Below the pieces are notes generated by a model that saw nothing but the letters and a program-made list of their open reading frames with translations, did no database searches and was not told the DNA's origin. Both the position numbers and the translations under genes were made by a program. 64,000 nucleotides of DNA, from contig JBKBSF010000024.1 in the NCBI GenBank assembly GCA_046291875.1, forward strand, positions 7,825 through 71,824, in the 5' to 3' direction. This DNA is from SKVR01 sp046291875. GTDB lineage: Bacteria; Bacteroidota; Bacteroidia; Bacteroidales; UBA7960. Of this stretch, positions 1-8,151 are shown in pieces. Position 1 is the stretch's first letter. Each line of letters opens with the position of its first letter.

Positions 1-1542
1 TTTTTTCTTCTGACACCAGCTGGCAAGCTCCTGAAAATTGGGAATAATGATTGCCGCAGGATACTTTTGATTTTCGCCCACTACCATAAGCTGCTGGATA
101 TAGAAACTCTCCTTAAGCTTGTTCTCTATCTGCTGAGGAGCCACATACTTACCATTGGACATTTTGAAGATCTCTTTTTTTCTGTCGGTTATCTTAAGAA
201 AACCTTCAGGAGTAAGTTCACCAATGTCTCCGGTGTGAAACCATCCTTCATCATCGATAACATCTGAAGTAGCCACAGGGTCCTTGTAATACCCCATCAT
301 AAGGCCGGGGCTTTTTACGAGAATTTCACCATCTTCATCAATTTTTACTTCAACATCTTTGAGCACTTTCCCTACAGTGCCAGGCATGGCGTACCCGGGT
401 TTGGAATAATTTACAGCCACCACCGGTGAAGTTTCCGTAAGACCATATCCTTCGAAAACGGGAAGGCCGGCAGCCCAGAAAATTCTCGCCAACCGTGGTT
501 GAAGTGCCGAGCCGCCACAACCTATAAAGGTAATATTGGGGCTTAAGGCCTGGCGCCACTTGGCAAAAACCAGCTTATCGGCCAGTTTATGCCTGATGCG
601 ATACCATAATGAGTGGTTGCCGTAAGGCTGGTATTTCTCTGCAAGCTTGAGTGATTGCATAAAAATAAAGCGTTTTACAGCACTTAAGGTCTTGGCTTTT
701 TGCATGATCTTGTCGTAGATCGATTCCAGCAAACGGGGTACTGCAATGAAACCATCAACTTCAAGTTCCTTTATATCTTTTGCTATGGTATTGATGCTTT
801 CGGCATAGTAGACACTTACACCCAGGTAATGATACTGGTAATTTACCATGTGCTCAAATACGTGAGACAATGGCAGGAAGCTAAGGGCTTTGTGATTATA
901 ATTCAAATGCTGTACCCCTGATGTGGTAACCGCATTACTCATGAGATTGCCATGAGAAAGCATTACTCCTTTGGGTACACCGGTTGTACCTGAAGTGTAA
1001 ATGATAGTAAGCAGGTCATCAGAGGTAATCTTTTCTCTGAGATCCATTACCCTATCGTACATTTTGGGTGCATTGGCCTTACCCGCCTCGGGGATGGCAA
1101 GCCAATGAGGTGCGTTCTCAACCTGGTTGAAGGTGCGTATTTCGCGGGTGTGAACCAATTGCTCAGAAACTGCAGTAAGTTTGCCATACAGGCTCTTATC
1201 TGAAACAATTACCATGGCAGCTTCGGAATGGTTAAGAATGTATATCAGATCTTCATCTGCAAGTGTGGGATGAATGGGTACATGCACCATTCCGGCCATG
1301 GCAATTCCCATTTCCATGAAGTTCCATTCAGGGCGGTTATTTGTAATGGTGGCAATCTTTTGGCCCGGCTCGTAGCCCATAGCCAACAATCCCATACTTA
1401 CATTCCAAACAATTTCGGTATATTCCTGGGTGTTGTATTCCTTCCATTGTCCGTTTTCTTTGCCGGCAAGTTTAAACCTGCCTACGGTGTCTGGCAACGC
1501 AGCAAACCTGTCGAGCAGGTCGAAATTTCTGTTGATTTGCAT
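1..1542 (-). CDS. Long-chain fatty-acid-CoA ligase (AMP-forming), C-terminal end cut by window edge
   Basis: Activates long-chain fatty acids to acyl-CoA through an acyl-adenylate. It feeds phospholipid synthesis or beta-oxidation at the inner membrane. The protein starts MQINRNFDLLDRFA at 1542 and stays open to base 1, giving about 514 of the roughly 590-600 residues usual for the FAA1-type family. The AMP-binding P-loop YTSGTTGVPKGV begins at residue 182. The last visible stretch, around VVGENQKYPAA, is the family's C-terminal region, so only about 80 residues are missing. The start is supported by a promoter-like TTTG-N17-TAGTTTTG about 115 bp upstream. It is divergent from the sugar dehydrogenase. 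The family call is firm; chain-length preference cannot be read. Confidence 0.93.
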   Translation of the reverse strand, partial: MQINRNFDLLDRFAALPDTVGRFKLAGKENGQWKEYNTQEYTEIVWNVSMGLLAMGYEPGQKIATITNNRPEWNFMEMGIAMAGMVHVPIHPTLADEDLIYILNHSEAAMVIVSDKSLYGKLTAVSEQLVHTREIRTFNQVENAPHWLAIPEAGKANAPKMYDRVMDLREKITSDDLLTIIYTSGTTGVPKGVMLSHGNLMSNAVTTSGVQHLNYNHKALSFLPLSHVFEHMVNYQYHYLGVSVYYAESINTIAKDIKELEVDGFIAVPRLLESIYDKIMQKAKTLSAVKRFIFMQSLKLAEKYQPYGNHSLWYRIRHKLADKLVFAKWRQALSPNITFIGCGGSALQPRLARIFWAAGLPVFEGYGLTETSPVVAVNYSKPGYAMPGTVGKVLKDVEVKIDEDGEILVKSPGLMMGYYKDPVATSDVIDDEGWFHTGDIGELTPEGFLKITDRKKEIFKMSNGKYVAPQQIENKLKESFYIQQLMVVGENQKYPAAIIIPNFQELASWCQKKK

Positions 1543-1893
1543 CCAAATAAGATTGATTCAAAAATACGTGAGCTTGTCCTTTTTGTTTTCCGTGAATCAT
1601 ACAACTTAAAAGATGCTATTCGTTCAGCGCATTGGTTTCAAGCGTATCATACGGTCTGCAAAACTACGAATAAGAAGCTTACGCAAAACACAATTAACAT
1701 TAATAATAACAAGTGTTTAGAACAATTGTTCCCTTCATCCTTATTTTAGAATTGGCGCAATTCAATCATGGGTTAACAAACTTTAACGTAAGAACGATCC
1801 TTTTACTGATCAACTGCTGTATTTCGTTGTTTAATTCTTAAACATCATAGCTGGTATTTTTTTATCAGGTTACTTGGTTAAAACTCATTCATC
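1543..1893. other. Divergent intergenic region
   Basis: 351 bp between the divergent acyl-CoA ligase and sugar dehydrogenase genes. Apart from the minus-strand promoter at 1659-1687 I see no gene, RNA or strong hairpin. No exact TAnnTTTG box is visible close to the rightward gene. Confidence 0.6.
1659..1687 (-). promoter_or_regulatory. Bacteroidota-type promoter for the acyl-CoA ligase
   Basis: On the minus strand TTTG (1687-1684) is followed after 17 bases by TAGTTTTG (1666-1659). This matches the -33 TTTG / -7 TAnnTTTG pattern of Bacteroidota housekeeping promoters. The predicted leader to the ATG at 1542 is about 110 nt. Confidence 0.55.
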
Positions 1894-3024
1894 ATGCGTA
1901 AAAATATCTTTTTATTCCTTTTTGGTGTATTTCTCATTCCGCTGGCTTCCTGCAACAATACTGAAAAAGATTTCTCGGAGAATCTCTTTGAGAATGATAT
2001 CCGTATCCGGATAGATACTCTGGCTACGGGGCTTCAAAACCCCTGGGGCCTTGAATTTCTTCCCGATGGCCGGATATTGATTGCAGAACGGCCCGGTCGT
2101 TTGCGGATCTTTCAGGACGGACAACTATTGCCTGCTGCTGTAGAAGGATTACCCGCCATCTGGGCCCATGGGCAAGGTGGATTACTCGATGTGGTAATGC
2201 ACCCTGATTACCAGTCAAATCAATGGCTCTATCTGGCTTATGCAGCCCCAGGACCAGGAGGAGGTAATACAACCATTGGCAGAGGTCGACTTGAAGGCAA
2301 TCAGTGGGTTGATTTCCAGCAAATTTTTCAGGGGCAGCCCCTCACTTCCTCTGGCGCTCATTTCGGTAGCCGGATCGTGTTTGACAACGACAACTATCTA
2401 TTCACTACCATTGGAGACAGGGGAGTTATGCAAAGTTCGCAGGATCTGTCCAATCACAACGGAACGGTAATCCGCCTTTACGATGATGGAAGCATCCCTG
2501 CAGACAATCCCTTTGTAGGTACGCCCGGTGCCAGGCCAGAGATCTGGTCGTATGGTCATCGCAATATACAGGGTATGGTTTTTCATCCGCAAACCGGCGA
2601 TCTGTGGACCCACGAGCATGGCCCCCGGGGCGGGGATGAGATCAATGTTATCTTTAAAGGAGCCAATTACGGTTGGCCCAGGGTAACCCATGGGGTGAAC
2701 TACAGTGGCACCACCATTACACCAGATACTACCCTTGCAGGCATGGTGGATCCCATTCTGCACTGGACACCCTCAATTGCTCCCTGCGGACTGGAAATAG
2801 TAACCAGCAACCGTTACGGATCATGGCAAGGCAACCTGCTGGTGGGTGCCCTGGCCGGACAACATATTCACAGGGTAGTGCTGGAAGGCAGGCAAGTAGT
2901 GCACACCGAAAAGCTTCTGGAAGGTTTTGCACGTTTTCGTGCAGTAAGGCAAGGACCCGATGGCCTTTTATATGTGCTAACCGAAAGTCCGGGCATGATG
3001 ATACGCCTCATGCCGGAAGAGTGA
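1894..3024 (+). CDS. PQQ-dependent aldose/sugar dehydrogenase lipoprotein (GSDH family)
   Basis: A predicted six-bladed beta-propeller quinoprotein that oxidises sugars in the periplasm with PQQ and calcium. The 376 residues match soluble aldose dehydrogenases of the YliI/Asd group. A lipobox (PLASC, Cys20) indicates a lipid-anchored exported protein. Family blocks are NPWGLEFLPDGRILIAERPG near the start, SGAHFGSRIVFDNDNYLF in the middle (the His expected to be the catalytic base) and YGHRNIQG with HEHGPRGGDEINV further on. No PQQ-synthesis genes lie in the window, so the cofactor may come from outside, as in E. coli. The sugar substrate is unknown. It is monocistronic, with the next gene convergent. 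Confidence 0.9.
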   Translation: MRKNIFLFLFGVFLIPLASCNNTEKDFSENLFENDIRIRIDTLATGLQNPWGLEFLPDGRILIAERPGRLRIFQDGQLLPAAVEGLPAIWAHGQGGLLDVVMHPDYQSNQWLYLAYAAPGPGGGNTTIGRGRLEGNQWVDFQQIFQGQPLTSSGAHFGSRIVFDNDNYLFTTIGDRGVMQSSQDLSNHNGTVIRLYDDGSIPADNPFVGTPGARPEIWSYGHRNIQGMVFHPQTGDLWTHEHGPRGGDEINVIFKGANYGWPRVTHGVNYSGTTITPDTTLAGMVDPILHWTPSIAPCGLEIVTSNRYGSWQGNLLVGALAGQHIHRVVLEGRQVVHTEKLLEGFARFRAVRQGPDGLLYVLTESPGMMIRLMPEE

Positions 3025-3062
3025 AAATTCGTTTTACTGTATATCCAGCCAGAAGACAATGA

Positions 3063-3668
3063 TTAAAACTTATGCTGCGAATCTTTCAGTATGTTGAAAA
3101 GAAATTCCCGCGCTCTGAAAAGCTGTGCTTTAACGGTTCCAAGGGGTAGGTCCAGTTCTTCGCAAATCTCTTCGTAGGAGTATTCTTCGAAATACCTTAG
3201 TTCGATAAGCTTTCGGTAACGGGGTTTCAGCTTTTCCACCACCTTGCGCATGAGTGCGATTTTCTGCGACTTAATAAGATTTTCTTCAGGATCGAGCCCG
3301 GTGGCAGCCATCGACTTGGCGTGATAGGATTCACTTACATCCTCGTAATTATCGTTGGCAAGAACATTTTTCTTTTTCTTGCGCATGAAATCAATACAAT
3401 TGTTGGAGGCAATTTTGAAAAGCCAGGTACTGAAAGCGTAATCGGGCGTGTATTGCGAAAGGTTTTTGAAGGCTTTTCCAAAAGCCTCAAGGGTAAGATC
3501 CTCGGCATCATCTACATTGCCGGTCATTTTTACAAGCATAAAATAAATGGTATCTCTGTACAAGCCCATCAACTCGGTAAAAGCCAGTTGATTTCCATGT
3601 TCAACGGCTTGTTTAACCAGTTCATAATCCCTTTGAGCTTTTTCTGTCAGATTGGGGTTTACTTCCAT
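3063..3668 (-). CDS. ECF-type RNA polymerase sigma factor
   Basis: 201 residues with sigma region 2 at about 25-95 (including FSTWLFKIASNNCIDFMRKK) and region 4 at about 140-195 (YSYEEICEELDLPLGTVKAQ, the DNA-binding helix-turn-helix). It directs RNA polymerase to a small set of promoters. Its ATG lies inside the end of the upstream glycosyltransferase gene (10-bp overlap), so the two are co-transcribed and probably translationally coupled. No anti-sigma factor follows, because the next gene is convergent; this is unusual for ECF sigmas and leaves its control unexplained. The family is certain; the subgroup is not assigned. Confidence 0.93.
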   Translation of the reverse strand: MEVNPNLTEKAQRDYELVKQAVEHGNQLAFTELMGLYRDTIYFMLVKMTGNVDDAEDLTLEAFGKAFKNLSQYTPDYAFSTWLFKIASNNCIDFMRKKKKNVLANDNYEDVSESYHAKSMAATGLDPEENLIKSQKIALMRKVVEKLKPRYRKLIELRYFEEYSYEEICEELDLPLGTVKAQLFRAREFLFNILKDSQHKF

Positions 3669-4813
3669 TTATTTTTCCTGAAAAATAGATTTGAGATGGC
3701 AAAAACCGGGTTTAAGAATGCAAAAATCACATCAAATATCGGCGAATATAGAAATAATTTCTTTTCATCAAGCCTTTTGCCCACATAATAATGCAATACC
3801 CCCAGCGAAACCACTTTCAAAAAAACCAAACCCAGGGCGGCATAAAGCAATTCCGGATGATTTGCCAAAACCAGAAAGGCTGCCAGGGCCAGGTAGAAAA
3901 AGGTATGAGAGAAAGCAAACAGACCCAGTCGGAACTTATCGCGCTTTTTATAATATACACCGGTAGACATGTGTCTTTTCTTTTGCTTAAACCAGGATAC
4001 GAAGCTTTTTTTGGCTTCCGACCATGTAAAGCTTTCCGCACTTAAAATAACGGCAGTGTTTTTAGATTTGGCTACTTTGTTTACAAAGAGGTCGTCGTCG
4101 CCAGAGTTGATCTGATAATGAGACGCAAATCCTCCGGCTTTAAAGAAAAGGCTCCTTTTATAGGCCAGGTTTCTACCCACGCCCATGTAGGGAGCACCAG
4201 CCATAGCGGCGCCCAGGTATTGCATTGCAATGGTTACGGTATCGTAGCAAATGATCCGGTTGAGTAAACCAGGCTCTTTTCTATATCCCCCATAGGCCAG
4301 CACCAGTTCTTTTCCTCCTGTAAACCCTGCACTCATAGCCTGGAGCCAGTAGCGGCCCGATGGTCTGCAATCGGCATCGGTAAGCACCACCGTATCGTGC
4401 CGGGCAGATTTGATCCCCACTGCCAGTGCCAGCTTTTTGCCAGCAAAGAAATTAACGTTTTCACGAAGGTTAACCACCTTAAAATGGGGATGCTTTTCCT
4501 CGAAAGACTTGAGCAAAAAATAGCTGTCATCTTCAGAGAAGTCGTTGACCAGTATCACTTCGTAGCTGGGATAATCCTGATCGAGAATCAGGGGCATATT
4601 CTTCTTCAGGTTTTCGTATTCGTTTTTGGCGCAGATCACCACAGAAACAGGTTGTGGGTTGTCAGCTCTATTGGATTTGTCTTTACCCCATGCCACACGA
4701 CTGAAAAACCACCAGTAATGGAAGAGTAATACCAGGGTAAATAAAACGAAAAAAGAAAAGCTTAGCTTTTCAGGATTTAAGATAAATTCCACGAATTCCA
4801 GCATACTTGTCAA
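3659..4813 (-). CDS. Family 2 glycosyltransferase, membrane-bound
   Basis: 384 residues. A transmembrane segment at about 14-34 is followed by a GT-A domain starting with PVSVVICAKNEYENLKKN. It holds the donor-binding acidic motif (TDADCRPSG), the second acidic motif (NSGDDDLFVNKV) and a basic acceptor-side motif (WFKQKKRHMSTG). Two or three membrane helices close the protein. This is the layout of processive or polyprenol-using GT2 enzymes, so it probably adds a sugar on the cytoplasmic face for a surface glycan. Its last 10 bp overlap the ECF sigma gene. A TATTTTTG box lies just upstream of the start. Donor and acceptor are unknown. Confidence 0.88.
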   Translation of the reverse strand: MTSMLEFVEFILNPEKLSFSFFVLFTLVLLFHYWWFFSRVAWGKDKSNRADNPQPVSVVICAKNEYENLKKNMPLILDQDYPSYEVILVNDFSEDDSYFLLKSFEEKHPHFKVVNLRENVNFFAGKKLALAVGIKSARHDTVVLTDADCRPSGRYWLQAMSAGFTGGKELVLAYGGYRKEPGLLNRIICYDTVTIAMQYLGAAMAGAPYMGVGRNLAYKRSLFFKAGGFASHYQINSGDDDLFVNKVAKSKNTAVILSAESFTWSEAKKSFVSWFKQKKRHMSTGVYYKKRDKFRLGLFAFSHTFFYLALAAFLVLANHPELLYAALGLVFLKVVSLGVLHYYVGKRLDEKKLFLYSPIFDVIFAFLNPVFAISNLFFRKNKWK

Positions 4814-4829
4814 CGGGTATAAGAAGCTG

Positions 4830-4837
4830 CAAAAATA
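4830..4837 (-). promoter_or_regulatory. -7 box (TATTTTTG) for the glycosyltransferase/sigma operon
   Basis: The minus strand reads TATTTTTG 17 bases upstream of the glycosyltransferase ATG, which would give a very short leader. No clear -33 TTG at the usual distance. Confidence 0.4.
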
Positions 4838-4859
4838 GCCATTCTAAAGGAATATGCAG

Positions 4860-4867
4860 TATCTTTG
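4860..4867 (+). promoter_or_regulatory. -7 box (TATCTTTG) for tgt
   Basis: A perfect TAnnTTTG 25 bases before the tgt ATG at 4893. The -33 element is not obvious. Confidence 0.4.
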
Positions 4868-4892
4868 ACAAATTTTTAACCCATGCTTTTCA

Positions 4893-6023
4893 ATGCAGTT
4901 TAAGATACATCACAAAGACTCTGGCAGCAATGCACGCACCGGAACCATAGAAACAGATCACGGCTCAATCCAAACCCCCATATTCATGCCTGTAGGTACG
5001 GCAGGTACCGTAAAAGCCATACACAACAAAGATCTCAACGAACAGGTACAGGCACAGATCATCCTGGGAAACACCTATCATTTATATCTTCGCCCTGGCC
5101 TTGAGATTTTGCGTAAAGCCGGAGGGTTGCATAAATTCAATGCGTGGAACAAACCCATTCTTACCGATAGCGGAGGCTACCAGGTCTATTCGCTGGCACA
5201 CCGCAGGAAAATGAAAGAAGAAGGCGTTATGTTTCAATCGCATATTGATGGCAGCCGGCATATGTTTACCCCTGAGCGGGTAATGGATATTCAGCGAATT
5301 ATCGGGGCAGATATTATCATGGCCTTTGATGAGTGCACACCCTACCCCTGCGATTATGATTATGCCCGAAACTCCATGCATCTGACCCATAGATGGCTCA
5401 AGAGATGTTGTCAGCACTTCGATAATACCGAAGGACTTTATGGCTATAACCAAACCCTTTTTCCCATTGTGCAGGGCAGCACCTACCGCGACCTTCGTGA
5501 GCAATCGGCAGAATTTATTGCTTCCTGCAACCGCGAAGGCAATGCCATCGGAGGCCTGTCGGTAGGCGAGCCGGCAGAAATGATGTACGAAATGACCGAA
5601 CTGGTTTGTGGAATATTGCCCCATGACAAACCAAGGTATCTGATGGGCGTGGGCACACCTGCCAATATCCTGGAAAGCATCGCTTTAGGTGTGGATATGT
5701 CTGATTGTGTTATGCCAACCCGTAATGCACGCAATGGAATGATCTTTACAAGCCAGGGTATCCTCAACATGCGCAACCTGAAATGGGCCGATGATTTCTC
5801 TCCCATCGATCCTGATGGCCCAGCATTTGTTGATCAAATGTACTCCAAAGCATACCTCAGACATCTTTTTGTATGCAACGAAATGCTGGCTTCGATCATT
5901 GCAACCATGCACAACCTGGGCTTTTATCTTTGGCTGGTTGACCAGGCGAGAGAGAAAATCGCCGAGGGTACTTTTGCCCAATGGAAGAATACCATGGTAC
6001 CTCGTATATCTCAGAGATTGTAA
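4893..6023 (+). CDS. tgt: Queuine/preQ1 tRNA-guanine transglycosylase
   Basis: Exchanges the wobble guanine of GUN-anticodon tRNAs for preQ1 (bacteria) in queuosine synthesis. 376 residues, normal length. The active-site block TDSGGYQVYSL places the general acid/base Asp at 92. SDCVMPTRNARNG gives the nucleophile Asp271. SKAYLRHLF and the zinc-ligand His340 (ATMHNLGFYL) are present. The usual C-x-C-x2-C zinc ligands should fall at 309, 311 and 314 but read Gly, Ala and Asp in the stretch DPDGPAFVDQ, so the canonical zinc site is absent. This may be a trait of the Bacteroidota branch rather than a defect, since everything else is intact. Confidence 0.95.
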   Translation: MQFKIHHKDSGSNARTGTIETDHGSIQTPIFMPVGTAGTVKAIHNKDLNEQVQAQIILGNTYHLYLRPGLEILRKAGGLHKFNAWNKPILTDSGGYQVYSLAHRRKMKEEGVMFQSHIDGSRHMFTPERVMDIQRIIGADIIMAFDECTPYPCDYDYARNSMHLTHRWLKRCCQHFDNTEGLYGYNQTLFPIVQGSTYRDLREQSAEFIASCNREGNAIGGLSVGEPAEMMYEMTELVCGILPHDKPRYLMGVGTPANILESIALGVDMSDCVMPTRNARNGMIFTSQGILNMRNLKWADDFSPIDPDGPAFVDQMYSKAYLRHLFVCNEMLASIIATMHNLGFYLWLVDQAREKIAEGTFAQWKNTMVPRISQRL

Positions 6024-6072
6024 AGTCTTTAATTCATCATCGGCCAGGTAATATCACATACACGAAAAAATG

Positions 6073-6080
6073 TACTTTTG
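6073..6080 (+). promoter_or_regulatory. -7 box (TACTTTTG) for the LptF/LptG-family permease
   Basis: TACTTTTG followed by CG lies 48 bases before the ATG at 6128, in the 104-bp gap after tgt. It suggests the permease has its own promoter. No TTG at the expected -33 position. Confidence 0.4.
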
Positions 6081-6127
6081 CGTTGTAAAGATTTATCGGT
6101 ATTCCAACAGACATCACTAAAGAAATA

Positions 6128-7210
6128 ATGAAGTTAAACAAACTCGACTGGTACATCATAGGCAAGTTCCTTGGCACATTTTTCTATGCCATAGCACTCA
6201 TTATCCTTATAGTGATCATATTTGACCTTTCCGAGAGAATTGACGACTTTATTGAAAAAAAGGCACCTTTACAGGAAATTTTATTTGTCTACTACCTGAA
6301 TTTCATCCCCTATTTTGTAAACCTTTTCAGTCCTCTTTTTACATTTATTGCGGTTATTTACTTTACCTCCCGTATGGCCTTCAATACAGAAATTGTGGCC
6401 ATATTAAGCTCGGGTATCAGTTTCCGGCGCATGCTTCTCCCCTATTTTCTCTCGGCCATTTTCCTTGCCATTTTGTCTATTTATCTTTCCAATGTGCTTA
6501 TTCCGCATGCTAATCGCAAGCGACTGGATTTTGAGTTTACCTATCTGAGGCCCCAGGGTCAATTTCGCGAAAGAAACATCCACATGCAAATCCGCCCGGG
6601 TGAGTTTATCTTCATGGAATCTTTCAATGATCGCATCAATGTGGGGTATAAGTTTACACTGGAGCACATTCGGGATGGAGAACTTACCTACAAACTTGCT
6701 GCTGACCGCGCCGAATGGATTGACAGTATCCAAACCTGGTCGTTGCGCAATTATCATAAGCGTATCATTGATGGGCTTGATGAACAGGTAAAATCGGGCA
6801 TGCGGATGGATACTGTGATACATTTGAGCCCGGATGACTTCATCCAGAATTTGCGTGATATGGAAGCGATGAACTTCAGAGAGTTGCAGGATTTTATTGA
6901 CAACGAACGCCTGAAAGGCTCAGAGAATATCCGTTTTTACCTGGTGGAAAAACACCGCCGGATAGCATTTCCGTTTGCTACACTTGTACTTACCTTGATT
7001 GGGGTATCCTTGTCGAGCCGAAAGGTACGCGGAGGTATCGGGCTGCACCTGGGGGCTGGGCTTACTCTCAGCTTTACCTTCATATTATTTATGCAGATAT
7101 CTACTACCTTTGCCACAAACGGCAACCTCCCTCCCATGCTTGCTGTATGGATCCCCAATATTGTATATGCTTTGCTGGGATTGTACCTGCTCAAAACAGC
7201 CCCTAAATAA
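6128..7210 (+). CDS. LptF/LptG-family permease (LPS export)
   Basis: Predicted membrane part of the LptB2FG exporter, which extracts lipopolysaccharide from the inner membrane and feeds it to the Lpt bridge. 360 residues match the YjgP/YjgQ family. An N-terminal helix (LGTFFYAIALIILIVIIFDL) and further helices to about residue 130 precede a periplasmic beta-jellyroll at about 135-265. Three closing helices follow the conserved KHRRIAFPFATLVLTLIGVS. The partner permease and the LptB ATPase are not in the window. LptF versus LptG cannot be settled from sequence alone, so no symbol is given. Confidence 0.9.
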   Translation: MKLNKLDWYIIGKFLGTFFYAIALIILIVIIFDLSERIDDFIEKKAPLQEILFVYYLNFIPYFVNLFSPLFTFIAVIYFTSRMAFNTEIVAILSSGISFRRMLLPYFLSAIFLAILSIYLSNVLIPHANRKRLDFEFTYLRPQGQFRERNIHMQIRPGEFIFMESFNDRINVGYKFTLEHIRDGELTYKLAADRAEWIDSIQTWSLRNYHKRIIDGLDEQVKSGMRMDTVIHLSPDDFIQNLRDMEAMNFRELQDFIDNERLKGSENIRFYLVEKHRRIAFPFATLVLTLIGVSLSSRKVRGGIGLHLGAGLTLSFTFILFMQISTTFATNGNLPPMLAVWIPNIVYALLGLYLLKTAPK

Positions 7211-7213
7211 AAA

Positions 7214-7379
7214 AGGATGTCTCAAAAGTCCGCTTCTGTTTATTGATGTGCAATAAGGCTTACTTGTTTTAGCACTTGTCTGTAATACAATCATAACAAA
7301 TGATTTGCCATGACTATAACAAGTGAAACCGTGAGCTCAATTACCAATCAACTACCAGCTGGTACTTCTGAGACACCCT
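7214..7379. mobile_element. MITE-like foldback element, 166 bp, with 16-bp terminal inverted repeats
   Basis: The left end AGGATGTCTCAAAAGT (7214-7229) and right end ACTTCTGAGACACCCT (7364-7379) are inverted repeats matching at 14 of 16 positions. Inside them lies a second inverted pair, ACTTGTTTTAG (7262-7272) and CTATAACAAGT (7314-7324), matching at 10 of 11. The interior has no coding potential. The layout fits a miniature inverted-repeat element derived from an insertion sequence. No clean target-site duplication is visible; both flanks merely contain AAATAAA-like sequence. It sits just past the end of the permease gene, so it might also act as a terminator. Confidence 0.45.
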
Positions 7380-7404
7380 GAAATAAATGAACGATTATTT
7401 ATCC

Positions 7405-7662
7405 TTAATCAGCTTTTTCAGTTTCTTGCTCATCCTCCTTGCGGGGCTTAAGAAACATATCGGGTATCAGGTAGCCCATGGCACCTCCCCAAAGCATCGA
7501 TAAATAGGGATTGGATTGAATGGTGCAACCTGCATTACACCCTACCAGGGCATAATAAATATACCCCCCTGCTACACCGGCAAAGGTTAAAATACCAATT
7601 ACCCATAAGTAATTCCTGCGTGAAATATTACCTGAGGGTTTTTCTGATTTTGGGTTTTCCAT
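7405..7662 (-). CDS. Small membrane protein, DUF6132-like
   Basis: 85 residues with two predicted membrane helices, about 18-40 (LWVIGILTFAGVAGGYIYYA) and 55-72, joined by a short loop with two cysteines (GCNAGC). The tail is highly charged (KPRKEDEQETEKAD). It resembles the small DUF6132 proteins of Bacteroidota, which have no known function. It lies 72 bp downstream of trxA in the same direction, so it may share a thioredoxin transcript; the paired cysteines make a redox link conceivable but unproven. Confidence 0.7.
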   Translation of the reverse strand: MENPKSEKPSGNISRRNYLWVIGILTFAGVAGGYIYYALVGCNAGCTIQSNPYLSMLWGGAMGYLIPDMFLKPRKEDEQETEKAD

Positions 7663-7734
7663 ATTCTGATGTAAGATTTGCTGAGTTCTTTACTCTAGGG
7701 TTTACAAATAAAACCTTTGAGGTTCTCTCCGTTA

Positions 7735-8088
7735 TTATTTTACGCCCAATACATCTTCGATGGCTTTTTCAAAAGCTGCTTTGGGCAATGCACCTGCTGC
7801 CATCTGCGGTTGAGCATCCTTAGGTACAAAAAGTATGGAAGGAATGCTGCGGATACCAAAAACAGCACTGAGTTCGCGCTCCTGCTCGGTATCTACTTTA
7901 TAGATGTCAACTCTTCCTTCATACTCTTTGGAGAGTTCTTCCAGCACAGGGGCTACCATTTTACAGGGCCCGCACCAATCGGCATAAAAATCAATGATAC
8001 AAGGCTTATCACCTTCAAATTTCCACTCTTTGTTATTTTCAAAATCGAAAACTTTTGTTTTAAAAGTTTCCAGGGTGAGATTTTCCAT
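7735..8088 (-). CDS. trxA: Thioredoxin
   Basis: Cytoplasmic protein-disulfide reductase of 117 residues with the classic active site WCGPC (Cys39, Cys42), a preceding IIDFYAD strand and the cis-proline loop RSIPSILF. An open reading frame extends upstream to 8136, but its extra 16 residues (including paired Cys) do not look like thioredoxin. The MENLTLETF start at 8088 fits the family, so it is used. It lies 63 bp after the membrane-anchored thioredoxin in the same direction, probably as one transcript. Confidence 0.9.
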   Translation of the reverse strand: MENLTLETFKTKVFDFENNKEWKFEGDKPCIIDFYADWCGPCKMVAPVLEELSKEYEGRVDIYKVDTEQERELSAVFGIRSIPSILFVPKDAQPQMAAGALPKAAFEKAIEDVLGVK

Positions 8089-8151
8089 AATACAATTTAC
8101 AGTTGGCCGGCAACAATCGTTACCGGTATAAAACAATTTGGTTAATTACGA

